From the NCBI GenBank assembly GCA_017437125.1, contig JAFSBV010000012.1, positions 1 through 64,000 of the forward strand: 64,000 bases of DNA, written 5' to 3'. The notes under the pieces are model-generated. The model searched no databases and was not told the DNA's origin. It saw only the letters and a program-made list of their open reading frames with translations. The position numbers and the translations under genes were made by a program. Source of the stretch: Bacteroidales bacterium. GTDB lineage: Bacteria; Bacteroidota; Bacteroidia; Bacteroidales; UBA932. Position 1 is the first letter of the stretch, and each line of letters opens with the position of its first letter. Positions 51,314 through 59,752 of the stretch are shown one piece after another.

Positions 51314-51316
51314 TTA
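51309..51316 (-). promoter_or_regulatory. -7 promoter box of DUF2723 gene
   Basis: TAATTTTG on the minus strand, 19 bases before ATG 51290; its last bases lie within the palindrome. Confidence 0.5.
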
Positions 51317-51424
51317 CCGGGGAAAAGTTTTACATGTGTTGTGTGAGATAAAAAACACCCTTGTGTAATATGCTGTGTGTTAGCGCGTTGTGGAAATGTG
51401 ACGAATTCGCGTCGGCTGAAAGTC

Positions 51425-52372
51425 TTACATCGCCTGTTTCTGCGTCCGAGAAAGCAGCTCGCGAAGCCATATCCCGATGTTTGTGTCGTGTTCTCCCAGT
51501 CCGAGCTTCTTTCTGATTTCGCTGCTTATGATGTAATGCCTCTTCTTCTGGATGAAGTCGCCGACATCCTTGCCTTTGAGACCGAGTGTGTACAGGCAGC
51601 AATAGCCGATCTCCCAGTCTGTCAGCCCATGCTTCTCTAGTACGTAGATGAATGCCGGATGACGTTCCTTGAAGATTACTTTCGTAGATATAAGGAATGA
51701 TTCCCTGTCGGAAATGAGGTTCTCTATCTCTTGTTCGGAAATACGGTATGTCTTGTCATCAGCTGCTATGTGTGAAGCCAGGACCTTGTCAAGAACTTCA
51801 AGTCTATGGCGTATAAGCTTCATTGCCTCATCGTCCGGCTTCTGTTTCAGCCTGCAGGCATATCTGCGGATGATTCCGAGGCATATGACTATTGCAGCCA
51901 GTGAGACGATGATTATCAGCCAGATGGATTTTCTTTTCTCGACCAGTTCCATCTTGTCCTTATAGCGCTCCTGGATCATACGTGCGTTCTGTTTCCGGAG
52001 CGTGTCGGTAGGGGATATCTGCTGTGCATGAGCCAGAATCCTTTCTCTCCATAATGCTGCGTTTTCTGAATTTTCCGCATCGTTAGCCTTGCTGTAGTAG
52101 TCGATGGCGATGCTGATGATGCTGTCGTTGGTCATCGCGATGCCGCATTTTTCCAATGCGATGGAATATAGCAGGGCGTGTCTGGCTCGTAGTTCCTGAG
52201 TGTTGAGGTGTCTTCTGTCAAGAGAATCCAAAGCCACGAAGGCGCTGTCCGGATGTGTTTCCATCTGTATTTCAGCCTCGTCAAGCAACCTTTCCGCTCC
52301 GCTGTCATGGACGCATGAGGCCATGGAGATTGAAAAAATGATGAAGAAAAATATGTTTGATAGTCTTGACAT
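51425..52372 (-). CDS. membrane-spanning HTH regulator, short TPR-poor form
   Basis: A 315-residue protein: signal peptide with lipobox-like SMASC, about 110 periplasmic residues (RLLDEAEIQMETHPDSAFVALDSLDRR...), one TM helix (WLIIIVSLAAIVICLGII, about 148-166), then a cytoplasmic part ending in a LuxR-like HTH (HGLTDWEIGYCCLYTLGLKGKDVGDFI...EIRKKLGL). It is clearly paralogous to the 563-residue protein at 55605, whose periplasmic part is over 200 residues longer. It probably turns a periplasmic signal into transcriptional control. Separated from the upstream gene by a hairpin. Confidence 0.82.
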   Translation of the reverse strand: MSRLSNIFFFIIFSISMASCVHDSGAERLLDEAEIQMETHPDSAFVALDSLDRRHLNTQELRARHALLYSIALEKCGIAMTNDSIISIAIDYYSKANDAENSENAALWRERILAHAQQISPTDTLRKQNARMIQERYKDKMELVEKRKSIWLIIIVSLAAIVICLGIIRRYACRLKQKPDDEAMKLIRHRLEVLDKVLASHIAADDKTYRISEQEIENLISDRESFLISTKVIFKERHPAFIYVLEKHGLTDWEIGYCCLYTLGLKGKDVGDFIQKKRHYIISSEIRKKLGLGEHDTNIGIWLRELLSRTQKQAM

Positions 52373-52390
52373 GTTTCAGGTTATAAAGAC

Positions 52391-52416
52391 AGCACGGCTT
52401 TTGCAAAAACCGTGCT
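52391..52416 (-). terminator. hairpin/terminator between the sigma-factor pair and TPR-HTH gene
   Basis: Inverted repeat AGCACGG...CCGTGCT with nearly all inner bases also pairing (26 nt). On the minus strand it is followed by GTCTTTATA, a weak T-run, so termination may be partial. Confidence 0.6.
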
Positions 52417-52424
52417 GAATTCAG

Positions 52425-53015
52425 CTATTCCTCTATTTCTTTGAGTATGTCGTTGAGAATGCGGATGTTCTTGATTTCCTTTCTGATCGCGATTCCGCAG
52501 AAAATGAGTACGAATATCAGGATGCTCCAGAAACTGTCTTCTCTTGTTGCTCCTTGCTGGTTTCCCATGAAATAGAACAGGAAGGTCACGAGCATTGAGT
52601 ATCCTGTGATTCTGGTTATGACAGAAGTGATGATGTGGAATCTTTTCACAGACTTGACTTTTCTGGAAAATCCGCTTATGTCTCCTTTGAAATCAAGATC
52701 TTTCTTCTGCTTGAACAAGTTGAGGATATACAAGGTCACACTCAGGATGCAGAAGCCACCGAAGACTGATACTAACCAGAGAGGGTAGTCATTTGTCATG
52801 CAGAAATCAATGTTGAAATATGTTGCATAGAGCAATATCAAGATGCTGACCCAACTGTTCTTGCCGGATCGGTATTTGTCTATCTTACTCTCTATTGATG
52901 CTGTTATGAGCTTTTCATTGACGATCTTCTGTTTCTCGACCTTTTCAGTGAGAACCTTGAACTGTTCACGCATCTGCTCCAGTTCCTGTGAAATCTCAAA
53001 ATTATCTCTTTCCAT
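52425..53015 (-). CDS. four-TM protein downstream of ECF sigma factor
   Basis: A 196-residue protein: N-terminal coiled coil (ISQELEQMREQFKVLTEKVEKQK), then TM pairs at about 55-95 and 130-180, ending in a charged helix. Such proteins commonly follow ECF sigma genes in Bacteroidota; the coiled coil facing the cytoplasm could hold the sigma factor, an anti-sigma role that is inferred, not shown by any known anti-sigma motif. 21 bases after the sigma gene. Confidence 0.75.
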   Translation of the reverse strand: MERDNFEISQELEQMREQFKVLTEKVEKQKIVNEKLITASIESKIDKYRSGKNSWVSILILLYATYFNIDFCMTNDYPLWLVSVFGGFCILSVTLYILNLFKQKKDLDFKGDISGFSRKVKSVKRFHIITSVITRITGYSMLVTFLFYFMGNQQGATREDSFWSILIFVLIFCGIAIRKEIKNIRILNDILKEIEE

Positions 53016-53036
53016 TTCTTTCGCTGTTTGACGGTT

Positions 53037-53510
53037 CTACATTGACTTCAGTTTTTCCCTGATGCGGACAAGCTTGACAGAGACATTGTTTGCCGTTATT
53101 CCAAGGATGGATCCGATCTCGTCATAGCTCAGATTCTCAAGCCACATCAGTATGATGCTCCGGTCGATATAACCGAGTCTGTTGATGCGGTCGTAGAGCT
53201 GACGGATCTGCATCGAGTCATCATCCATGTCTTCGAACAGGTTGATGCTGACGTCGAGCGGAACCTTCTCGAAACTTCTTTTTTCTTTCTTGGAATAGTT
53301 GATGCAGGTGTTGAGGCTTACTCTCCATACCCATGTGCCGAGGAACTTGTCACCTTTGAAGGATTTCAGCCCTTTCCAAAGGTTGATAAGTATCTCCTGG
53401 AACAGATCGTTCACCTCGTCCGCATCCTTGGAAAACATGTAGCAGACCGTATAGATCCGTCTTTTGTTCTCCAGAACGATTTGCGCAAATTCTCTTTCTT
53501 TGTTGTCCAT
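53037..53510 (-). CDS. ECF-type RNA polymerase sigma factor
   Basis: A 157-residue sigma factor with region 2 (RRIYTVCYMFSKDADEVNDLFQEILINLWKGLKSFKGDKFLGTWVWRVSLNTCIN) and region 4 (GYIDRSIILMWLENLSYDEIGSILGITANNVSVKLVRIREKLK), lacking regions 1 and 3. Size and the downstream TM gene match the class. Regulatory targets cannot be read; the neighbouring genes on the same strand are candidates. Confidence 0.93.
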   Translation of the reverse strand: MDNKEREFAQIVLENKRRIYTVCYMFSKDADEVNDLFQEILINLWKGLKSFKGDKFLGTWVWRVSLNTCINYSKKEKRSFEKVPLDVSINLFEDMDDDSMQIRQLYDRINRLGYIDRSIILMWLENLSYDEIGSILGITANNVSVKLVRIREKLKSM

Positions 53511-53563
53511 GATAAGGTTTTCTGAAATGTTTCTGAACGTTAAACAACGAAACCGTCAAAAAA

Positions 53564-54007
53564 CTACAGAAATAATGCAGATAATTTCTTGTTTATATCA
53601 TCATGTGACAATCCCGAGACATCCATACGGAGCCAATATGTTGTTTCTACTATGTATTCAGGTTTGTACTGTATCGGATAAGTTACGATTTCCCAACCCA
53701 TCAGACCAAGCCAGTTGATACCTGCAATTTGAGATACGAACTCTCTTGGTTTGCCATTCTCGTCATTGATGATACCGAAAAAGCCATTCAGGTCGCTGTC
53801 ATACTGGCGGCAGTCGATTTTCATTTTAAACATACGTTCCGTATATTTCTGAGTGTATGAATGGACCTGTTTTTCTTTCTCCACTTTAAAACTGTCGAAT
53901 GCTACTGTGCAGTAGATATAAGACTTGCTTGAAGGTGAATTCTCTTGAGCAAAAGCACTTGCTGCAGCGATTATCAAAGCAGTCAAAGTGATGATTATAC
54001 GTTTCAT
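53564..54007 (-). CDS. secreted protein of unknown function
   Basis: A 147-residue protein with signal peptide MKRIIITLTALIIAAASAFAQ. The mature part has a Lys/Tyr-rich start, one Cys and a WLGLMGWEIVTYPIQYK segment resembling the DUF4177-like small fold (GWElv...). ATGA overlap with the TlpA-like gene shows translational coupling to it. Function unknown. Confidence 0.75.
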   Translation of the reverse strand: MKRIIITLTALIIAAASAFAQENSPSSKSYIYCTVAFDSFKVEKEKQVHSYTQKYTERMFKMKIDCRQYDSDLNGFFGIINDENGKPREFVSQIAGINWLGLMGWEIVTYPIQYKPEYIVETTYWLRMDVSGLSHDDINKKLSALFL

Positions 54008-55545
54008 ATCAGACTGTTTAAGATAAGTTCTGTTTCCTCACTCGACGGTCTCGGAGCATTGTCATTGACAATCTTTCCGTTCTTGTCGATTATCATGTAG
54101 CGAGGGATAAGCTGGATACTGTATTCATACATGAATTTTGCAGCCTTCGGGTTAAGGATACGATAGACCTTGCAATCTGTAAGCTTCAGTTTGTCAAGAG
54201 ACTCACACATCTTACTGTGGTCTTCGTCAGTTGACAGATAGATGAATTCGATATTATTGCCTTCCATCCTTTCTCGAAGCTCTGCTGCCGGTTCCATTTC
54301 GGCACAGCATGGACGGCACCATGAAGCCCAGAAATCAACATACACGACCTTGTCTTTCATGCTGTTCAGAACATTGCTGAGACTTGTCTTCTTCCCATCC
54401 GGACTCATCAGAAGCACTTCGTTTTCGACCATCATTTCTTCCGCGAACGCGTCATGGTACCTCTCTTTCAACGTATATGCAAATGTGGAATCCACGTTTG
54501 CAACGGTCGTATCCACATACTTCTTGCTCTTGTGCTTCGGAAAGTCCTGAACCATGCCGTCAAGGGTTCGTATCAGGAATGTTTCAAAGAATGGAGTTCC
54601 CTTTATGAGTGTGTCGTTCTGAAGCTTCGCATATGTGTATTCCCAGTCGCATGTGCTACCTTGTGAAACCTGCACATATTTAGGGAAGTAGCTTGAATAT
54701 GCAACGGAGTTCATGAATCCTCTGTAGAAGCCATACACATCAGAATCGAATCTGTCCTTGTCATAGTCAGCTCTGAAAATGGAATCTGCAACCGCCTCTC
54801 CAAGAGATCCTTTATATCCGAATTCCTTACGCTTCTTGAGCGACCATATGATCCTTTCCTTGAAATATCTGTATGCCGGCTCGGAGAACATACCTGCGGT
54901 ATTTAACGAATCGATCCAGACCTTTTCTTTCTCAAGAGTTTCCACGATGGCGTCATTATGCCGCATTCCATACTCATTCCATGCCTTGAATCCTCGCCTG
55001 AAGTCGAAGTCATAGATGTCCCATAACAAAGTAAGGTGGTTTTCCACCTCTTCGATTGTCAGTCCTTCGTATGAACCGAATCTCTCCAGATATGCCTTAC
55101 GGTATTCAGTGTCAAGTGGTTTTGCCTCCCGGTTCAATATGCTGATCTGAGGTTGTGCGCGGGAATATATCTTTGACGTATCCCTCCTTATCAGCACGGT
55201 ATCGCCTTTATGTGCAATAAAGTCGCTTGATGCATGAGGATTGAAATTGTATTTTACAAACATCCAATCCGCATTCAAAGTAACCGTAGTCGTATCGTCG
55301 CTTTCCCGTATGTCAGTGATATCTTCAGAAGGGTCGATTGACAGATATCTGAACGGAATCTGGCCCGTCATCATCGAATACGCTCCCTCCTCCTTGCCAT
55401 ATTCGTGGTAAAATCGCTCTGAATAAGCAAGTCCGTCAACTATGATGACGACTTCATTCTTCGTTTCTGACACCTCCGGTCTTGGGGCGCAGCTGGCAAT
55501 GATGAAAGCGATAGCTGCGGATCTTATGAGTTCTGATATGTTCAT
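54004..55545 (-). CDS. TlpA/ResA-like thioredoxin lipoprotein
   Basis: A 513-residue envelope protein. Lipobox AFIIASC (Cys19); a long N-terminal alpha/beta domain of about 350 residues typical of Bacteroidota DUF4369-like thioredoxin proteins; then a TlpA-like domain with active site DFWASWCRPCCAEMEP (CxxC = CRPC with an extra Cys next to it) and cis-Pro in SIQLIPRYMIID. Probably a periplasm-facing thiol oxidoreductase with a specific client. Overlaps the next gene by ATGA. Confidence 0.88.
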   Translation of the reverse strand: MNISELIRSAAIAFIIASCAPRPEVSETKNEVVIIVDGLAYSERFYHEYGKEEGAYSMMTGQIPFRYLSIDPSEDITDIRESDDTTTVTLNADWMFVKYNFNPHASSDFIAHKGDTVLIRRDTSKIYSRAQPQISILNREAKPLDTEYRKAYLERFGSYEGLTIEEVENHLTLLWDIYDFDFRRGFKAWNEYGMRHNDAIVETLEKEKVWIDSLNTAGMFSEPAYRYFKERIIWSLKKRKEFGYKGSLGEAVADSIFRADYDKDRFDSDVYGFYRGFMNSVAYSSYFPKYVQVSQGSTCDWEYTYAKLQNDTLIKGTPFFETFLIRTLDGMVQDFPKHKSKKYVDTTVANVDSTFAYTLKERYHDAFAEEMMVENEVLLMSPDGKKTSLSNVLNSMKDKVVYVDFWASWCRPCCAEMEPAAELRERMEGNNIEFIYLSTDEDHSKMCESLDKLKLTDCKVYRILNPKAAKFMYEYSIQLIPRYMIIDKNGKIVNDNAPRPSSEETELILNSLI

Positions 55546-55604
55546 TTTCGTGAATATTTGAAAGTGGATTCAATGAAATGGTTCAACGATAGCCATTGAA
55601 GGCA

Positions 55605-57296
55605 TCAGGCCTGAAGATTATCCATCAGTTTCCTGAGATAGAGGCTGAGATTGGTGTCATTCTCAGTCAGACCGAGCTTCTGCCTTATGACGCTTCCGTA
55701 TGTATAGTGCCTCTTCAAGTTGATGTATTCTCCGATATCCTTTCCTTTCAGACCTATCAGATATAGGCAGCAATAGTTGATTTCCCAATCTGAGAGTCCC
55801 TTGTCATAAAGGTATCTGAAGAAAGCCGGATGAGATGATTCGAGAGTCATTCTTGTCTGTGTGATGAATGTATCCCTGTCAGAAACCAGAGCCTCGAGTT
55901 CTTCGTTTGCCTTTCTGTTGTCGGCTGAAGTGTCGGTTATATATGAAACTATGACCTTGTTGAGAAGCCCAAGTCTTTTTTCGATGATGTTCTTTGTATC
56001 TTCATTCACCGTGTTGTCCTCGATCATCCTTGTCAATTCGTCGCGCTCGGTTACAACCTCCGAATACATCGACTCGTATCTCTGCTTCTCGATTTCGAGC
56101 TGTTTCTTCTCTTCAGTTCTCTGCTGAAGACGCTTCCTGATCTGCAGAATGATGATTATGGAAGCCAGCAAGGCAACGAGGCTGATCAGTATTATCGAGT
56201 TTTTCTGACTCTTTGCTTTAAGCTGATTCACTTCGTTGCGGTGGCGTTCTTCTATGTACTTTACGTCAGTGATTCTTTTACCCGTCTCTGTTGAACCATC
56301 GATATCTATCGCCTTTTTATATGCCTCGGCAGCACCCTTATAATCCTTGAGGGAACTCTTGATCTCTGCCAGGACGAAGTAATAGTTCTGATCATTGGAA
56401 ATGTCGTTATACAAAGCTTCCTTCTCAATGCACTCCAATGCCTTGCCATATCTCCCGGCATTATTGTACATATATGCAATGATCCTCCAGCTTATCACAT
56501 TACTTTCATCTTTCACGTCATTGAGATAGTCGTCAAGCATATCTGCACAGGCCTGATGTCCGTATTTCCTGGATATTACCTTGGCTTTGATCAGATAGTA
56601 GTCGTGGATATCTCTGGCATTGCCATATTCCATATTCTTTTCAGCGATATCCAGATATTCCGAAGCTGCTTCTATGTCGTTGTTCATTATGTGGCAGTCC
56701 GCTATATCTGCAATTGTATTAAAGAACTGCCTCATGCTGTTTGCTTCACGGAACTTTTCGGCGGAAAGGAGAACCTCTGATATTGCTGAAGGATAATCAT
56801 AGTATCTTTTATGGATATATCCTTTATAGGAGTGCAGCAGCGCCTGATGCTTTGCTTGAGCATATTCATAATCATCTTCAGCCTTGGTGAATTCCTCCAT
56901 AGCATTCTCATAATCACTATGTTTTATGAGATAGATTCCCTTGTATAGATGAGACAGGAATCTTTCGCATGAAGGCTTTTTTATCGTATAATGATCATAT
57001 GCCGTCTCCAGAATCTCGTATTCCGGAATCTCTCCAGTGGTCTTCAACATCAGAAACCATTTCAGCAAAGCATGTCTGGCTTTCAGCTCCCTGCTGTCCA
57101 ATCCTGCCTTTTCAACGCATTCCAATGCAACCAAGGCACTGTCCGGCCTATCGTCCATATAACTCTCGATTTCATCCAGAAGCCTGCCGGTCTCGCTTGT
57201 ATGGCTGTCGTCACAGGAGAACAAGATAAATGTTGATAGAATCAAGACTATGATTGCCTTGACCCTATCAACATCAAAGGGATTCAGTATATGCAT
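55605..57296 (-). CDS. membrane-spanning TPR regulator with C-terminal HTH
   Basis: A 563-residue protein: signal peptide ending LFSC (possible lipobox), periplasmic TPR-like helices (about 30-360, e.g. AEYLDIAEKNMEYG region and KALECIEKEALYND), one TM helix (NSIILISLVALLASIIIILQI, about 370-390), a cytoplasmic coiled coil (QQRTEEKKQLEIEKQRYES) and a LuxR-like HTH (LSDWEINYCCLYLIGLKGKDIG...VIRQKLGL). It belongs to the Bacteroidota family of one-component, membrane-spanning TPR regulators and is paralogous to 51425-52372. Start at 57296, which begins the signal peptide. Confidence 0.86.
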   Translation of the reverse strand: MHILNPFDVDRVKAIIVLILSTFILFSCDDSHTSETGRLLDEIESYMDDRPDSALVALECVEKAGLDSRELKARHALLKWFLMLKTTGEIPEYEILETAYDHYTIKKPSCERFLSHLYKGIYLIKHSDYENAMEEFTKAEDDYEYAQAKHQALLHSYKGYIHKRYYDYPSAISEVLLSAEKFREANSMRQFFNTIADIADCHIMNNDIEAASEYLDIAEKNMEYGNARDIHDYYLIKAKVISRKYGHQACADMLDDYLNDVKDESNVISWRIIAYMYNNAGRYGKALECIEKEALYNDISNDQNYYFVLAEIKSSLKDYKGAAEAYKKAIDIDGSTETGKRITDVKYIEERHRNEVNQLKAKSQKNSIILISLVALLASIIIILQIRKRLQQRTEEKKQLEIEKQRYESMYSEVVTERDELTRMIEDNTVNEDTKNIIEKRLGLLNKVIVSYITDTSADNRKANEELEALVSDRDTFITQTRMTLESSHPAFFRYLYDKGLSDWEINYCCLYLIGLKGKDIGEYINLKRHYTYGSVIRQKLGLTENDTNLSLYLRKLMDNLQA

Positions 57297-57382
57297 ATTT
57301 CGTGTCGATCTGTAAGTTTCTCGTGCAATATACAAAACTTTTATTCAATCATCACGAATATTCATCAAAACTGATGATTATC

Positions 57383-57919
57383 TTACCTGATTTTTGCCTT
57401 GAGTCTTGAAACTCTGTTATAGATAACGCTCTTGTCCTTTTTCAGAAGGACAGACATCATTGTAGGTGTAAATCCAGCCTGGATGTAGCAGAACAATCTG
57501 ATTTCCTTCTCCTTGAGCTCGGGGTGAGCGTCACGGAGCTTTGCTGCAACATTGTCCTGAGTAGCGTTCAGCCAGTCCTCCAGTTCCTTCTGTGCTTTCG
57601 GATCGCTCCTCAATTCGTCGATGATTTCCCGGACTTCCTGAACGATCTTCTTCTGGAACTTGTCGGTGTCTTCATACACATAGTACTGTTCGCACAGTCG
57701 TTCAAGAATCTTGAAATTACTGTTTTCCGTGAATGAGGCCATGTTCTGTGTTGCTTCTGGCAGTGCATCGTTCTTACGACTGCAGAAGTCATGGAAATCA
57801 GATATGAATTCAGTGATTTCCTGAATTGAGATTTCCTTGAATAATCCGGTACGGATGTTGTCGAACAGCTTGATGTTGAAGATACGGAATCTGAAAATGT
57901 TTAAATCTTTAATATCCAT
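57383..57919 (-). CDS. cytoplasmic HTH protein of the TPR-regulator type
   Basis: A 178-residue soluble protein without signal peptide or TM. The last 45 residues (KEKEIRLFCYIQAGFTPTMMSVLLKKDKSVIYNRVSRLKAKIR; described by its ends) have the HTH pattern seen at the C-terminus of the membrane-spanning TPR regulators. The first 130 residues are helical with no recognised domain. It may be a stand-alone or truncated relative of the next gene, 86 bases downstream. Confidence 0.75.
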   Translation of the reverse strand: MDIKDLNIFRFRIFNIKLFDNIRTGLFKEISIQEITEFISDFHDFCSRKNDALPEATQNMASFTENSNFKILERLCEQYYVYEDTDKFQKKIVQEVREIIDELRSDPKAQKELEDWLNATQDNVAAKLRDAHPELKEKEIRLFCYIQAGFTPTMMSVLLKKDKSVIYNRVSRLKAKIR

Positions 57920-58025
57920 AATCGTTGGGTTTTTATTGGATAAAGTTACAGAAGCTGTCCTGAACAGTTGTTGTCTTTCCTCTGAAACATTCTATCTCCA
58001 AGTTGATGCAAGTTGTTGATTCATA

Positions 58026-58089
58026 ATGATATGACAGGGAGTCCCCGAGCGGTATCCTATCATTCGTGTCTTTGCCCCTATCATATCAT
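58026..58089 (-). other. long hairpin downstream of the ExbB-like gene
   Basis: Arms 58026-58039 and 58076-58089 pair in 13 of 14 positions; in minus-strand RNA the exception is a G-U pair, suggesting it acts as RNA of that strand. It begins 16 bases after the stop of the gene at 58105. No T-run follows, so it may be a 3' stabilising hairpin rather than a terminator. The rest of the 185-base gap between 57920 and 58104 holds nothing else recognised. Confidence 0.5.
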
Positions 58090-58104
58090 GCCCTTTCCGG
58101 CGCA

Positions 58105-58452
58105 TCAGATTCTTGGCTTCTGGAATGTGCTGATAAGCACAGATATCAGATATATGAAGAGGCCATAGACGATAGGGAGAAGTGAGCATAATATTCCTCC
58201 CCAGATAATGGATGCCGATAAGTCAGGAGCTACCATCAAGGTGCTGCTCATCTGTACAAGGGTTACCATCACCCATAAGATGGATGCCAGAAGGGCTGAG
58301 AAGCCGATGCCTCTTACCCAGTTCGGGGCTTTCCATGAAGCAATGAGTACTCCTATAAGAAAGATTGTAAGTACGGTCATCGGGCCTGAGCCGCCCATGA
58401 AGAAATAGTCCACAAGATTGTAGTTCGTGTCAAGGATTTCAGTAGTTTCCAT
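58105..58452 (-). CDS. ExbB/TolQ/MotA-like small membrane protein 1
   Basis: A 115-residue protein with three TM helices (about 25-45, 50-70, 88-108). Paralogue of 62707-63036: both have AxWKAPxWVxxIG after TM1 and end FQKPR(I/L). The last two helices follow the ExbB/TolQ pattern. No ExbD or TolR partner gene nearby. Own -7 box at 58505. Confidence 0.75.
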   Translation of the reverse strand: METTEILDTNYNLVDYFFMGGSGPMTVLTIFLIGVLIASWKAPNWVRGIGFSALLASILWVMVTLVQMSSTLMVAPDLSASIIWGGILCSLLPIVYGLFIYLISVLISTFQKPRI

Positions 58453-58504
58453 TTGATTCGGTTTTTAATTGTGTTAAACTTGGCTGTTGTGGAATTCCAT
58501 GGTG

Positions 58505-58512
58505 CAAAGGTA
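58505..58512 (-). promoter_or_regulatory. -7 promoter box of the first ExbB-like gene
   Basis: TACCTTTG on the minus strand, 52 bases before the ATG. Confidence 0.55.
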
Positions 58513-58550
58513 TTCAGTGAAGACGAATAATGCGAATTCAAATCCATTTA

Positions 58551-58581
58551 ACTCGTGGTTAAAAGCCACTGATTCGTGTTT
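58551..58581 (+). promoter_or_regulatory. LytTR-type direct repeat
   Basis: ACTCGTGGTT (58551-58560) and ATTCGTGTTT (58572-58581) match at 8 of 10 bases, 21 bp apart start to start. LytTR proteins bind two roughly 9-bp direct repeats spaced 21-22 bp apart, upstream of the -33 region, exactly the position here. Binding is inferred. Confidence 0.5.
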
Positions 58582-58609
58582 CTGCTGTTCCATATGCGGT
58601 TTTTTTTAG

Positions 58610-58617
58610 TAAATTTG
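58610..58617 (+). promoter_or_regulatory. -7 promoter box of the LytTR gene
   Basis: TAAATTTG on the plus strand, 21 bases before ATG 58639. Confidence 0.55.
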
Positions 58618-58638
58618 ACGGTGTTCAACCGATATGAT

Positions 58639-59349
58639 ATGAAAAAGATACTGCTTACTCTCGCTTACTGGTCTGCTTCTGTTCTGATGATAGCCCTGAT
58701 GCTTACAAGCCTGGACTATTGCTTTTCAGATGCCTTGTTCGTAAGCATGTCTTTCGTGCCGGGATGTCTTGTGCTAAGATGGCTCCTGCCTCATGTATCT
58801 TTTGCGAATAAGAGGAAAGGTATCCTTAACCTGATCGCCGTGGTTCTTGCAGTCATCCTGACAGATATGATCCTTGTGATATGGTGTCATGTCCTGATGA
58901 ATGGTCTGATGGCTTCATATTATTCCGGTTTCCCGACTCTTTTAGTGAATCCCGCTTTCCTTTCTCTGGTGATGATAGTGCTGACAGGAGGGGATTATGT
59001 CCTGTCACGTTATCTGAAGTCTCGTTTCCGGAATGAATCCCATCCGGTGACATTCACTTCTGACTATAGGAAGGTGACCTTGGATCTGTCGGAAATATTA
59101 TTTGTTGAATCCCGTGATACCGAGGTGTGGGTATGTGCGACAGATGGACGGAAATATCGTAACAAGACCGGTATCACCCAGTGGGAAAACCTCCTCGGGG
59201 AGGATTTCATCAGAGTGCACCGGTCATTTGTGGTCAGAAAGTCTTTCATCTCGTCTGTTGCTAATGATGCAGTCAAACTGACAGATGGCAACGAGATACC
59301 GGTGTCGCGAAAATATCGTGAAACTCTATCTTCCTTGAAGATATGCTGA
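58639..59349 (+). CDS. membrane-anchored LytTR transcription regulator
   Basis: A 236-residue protein with four TM helices in the first 120 residues (starting MKKILLTLAYWSASVLMIAL) and a C-terminal LytTR DNA-binding domain (about 135-235, with ILFVESRDTEVWV, GRKYRNKTGITQWENLL, FIRVHRSFVVRKSFI). No histidine-kinase or receiver domain, so it is a one-component membrane sensor. Start at 58639 with -7 box upstream. Likely regulates its own promoter and possibly the downstream island through repeats like those at 58551. Confidence 0.9.
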   Translation: MKKILLTLAYWSASVLMIALMLTSLDYCFSDALFVSMSFVPGCLVLRWLLPHVSFANKRKGILNLIAVVLAVILTDMILVIWCHVLMNGLMASYYSGFPTLLVNPAFLSLVMIVLTGGDYVLSRYLKSRFRNESHPVTFTSDYRKVTLDLSEILFVESRDTEVWVCATDGRKYRNKTGITQWENLLGEDFIRVHRSFVVRKSFISSVANDAVKLTDGNEIPVSRKYRETLSSLKIC

Positions 59350-59428
59350 ACTCGATCTTTACGATGCTCCAACGGCTTCCTCACAGGAGAAAAGAATATT
59401 CCGATATCATAATTTCACAACTTTTTAT

Positions 59429-59436
59429 TACATTTG
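59429..59436 (+). promoter_or_regulatory. -7 promoter box of the small-membrane-protein operon
   Basis: TACATTTG on the plus strand; the next ATG is 113 bases further (59550), leaving a long leader with several hairpins (GGACA/TGTCC, AAGGTT/AACCTT). Confidence 0.55.
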
Positions 59437-59549
59437 CTTTCGGGTAGGACAATGCTGTCCATTACATACGTACACAAGGTTTCTCAGAACCTTCGGACTG
59501 TAGTGAATGATGCTCACGAGCGTCTATATATAAACGAACACATAAAACT

Positions 59550-59750
59550 ATGAAAACAAGAACTAAAATCATCTGGATCTGCCTCGGATATCTGCTTTGG
59601 GGCTCTTATGCAATTTATAGAATTGTTCAGTTCATCAACGCACGGGTAGGTCTCCTTGATCTGATCGTTGGACTTCTGATGTGCGTCAGCCTCATATATC
59701 TGCTTGCATATAACCACCATAGGCTGCTGAAAGAGAAGAAGGAGGACTGA
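59550..59750 (+). CDS. small two-TM protein, copy 1
   Basis: A 66-residue protein, MKTRTKIIWICLGYLLWGSYAIYRIV at the N-terminus, with two TM helices and a charged C-terminal tail (HHRLLKEKKED). Paired with the following 132-residue membrane protein (2-base gap); a second similar pair is at 60921-61508. No similarity to known families that I recognise. Confidence 0.8.
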   Translation: MKTRTKIIWICLGYLLWGSYAIYRIVQFINARVGLLDLIVGLLMCVSLIYLLAYNHHRLLKEKKED

Positions 59751-59752
59751 CT

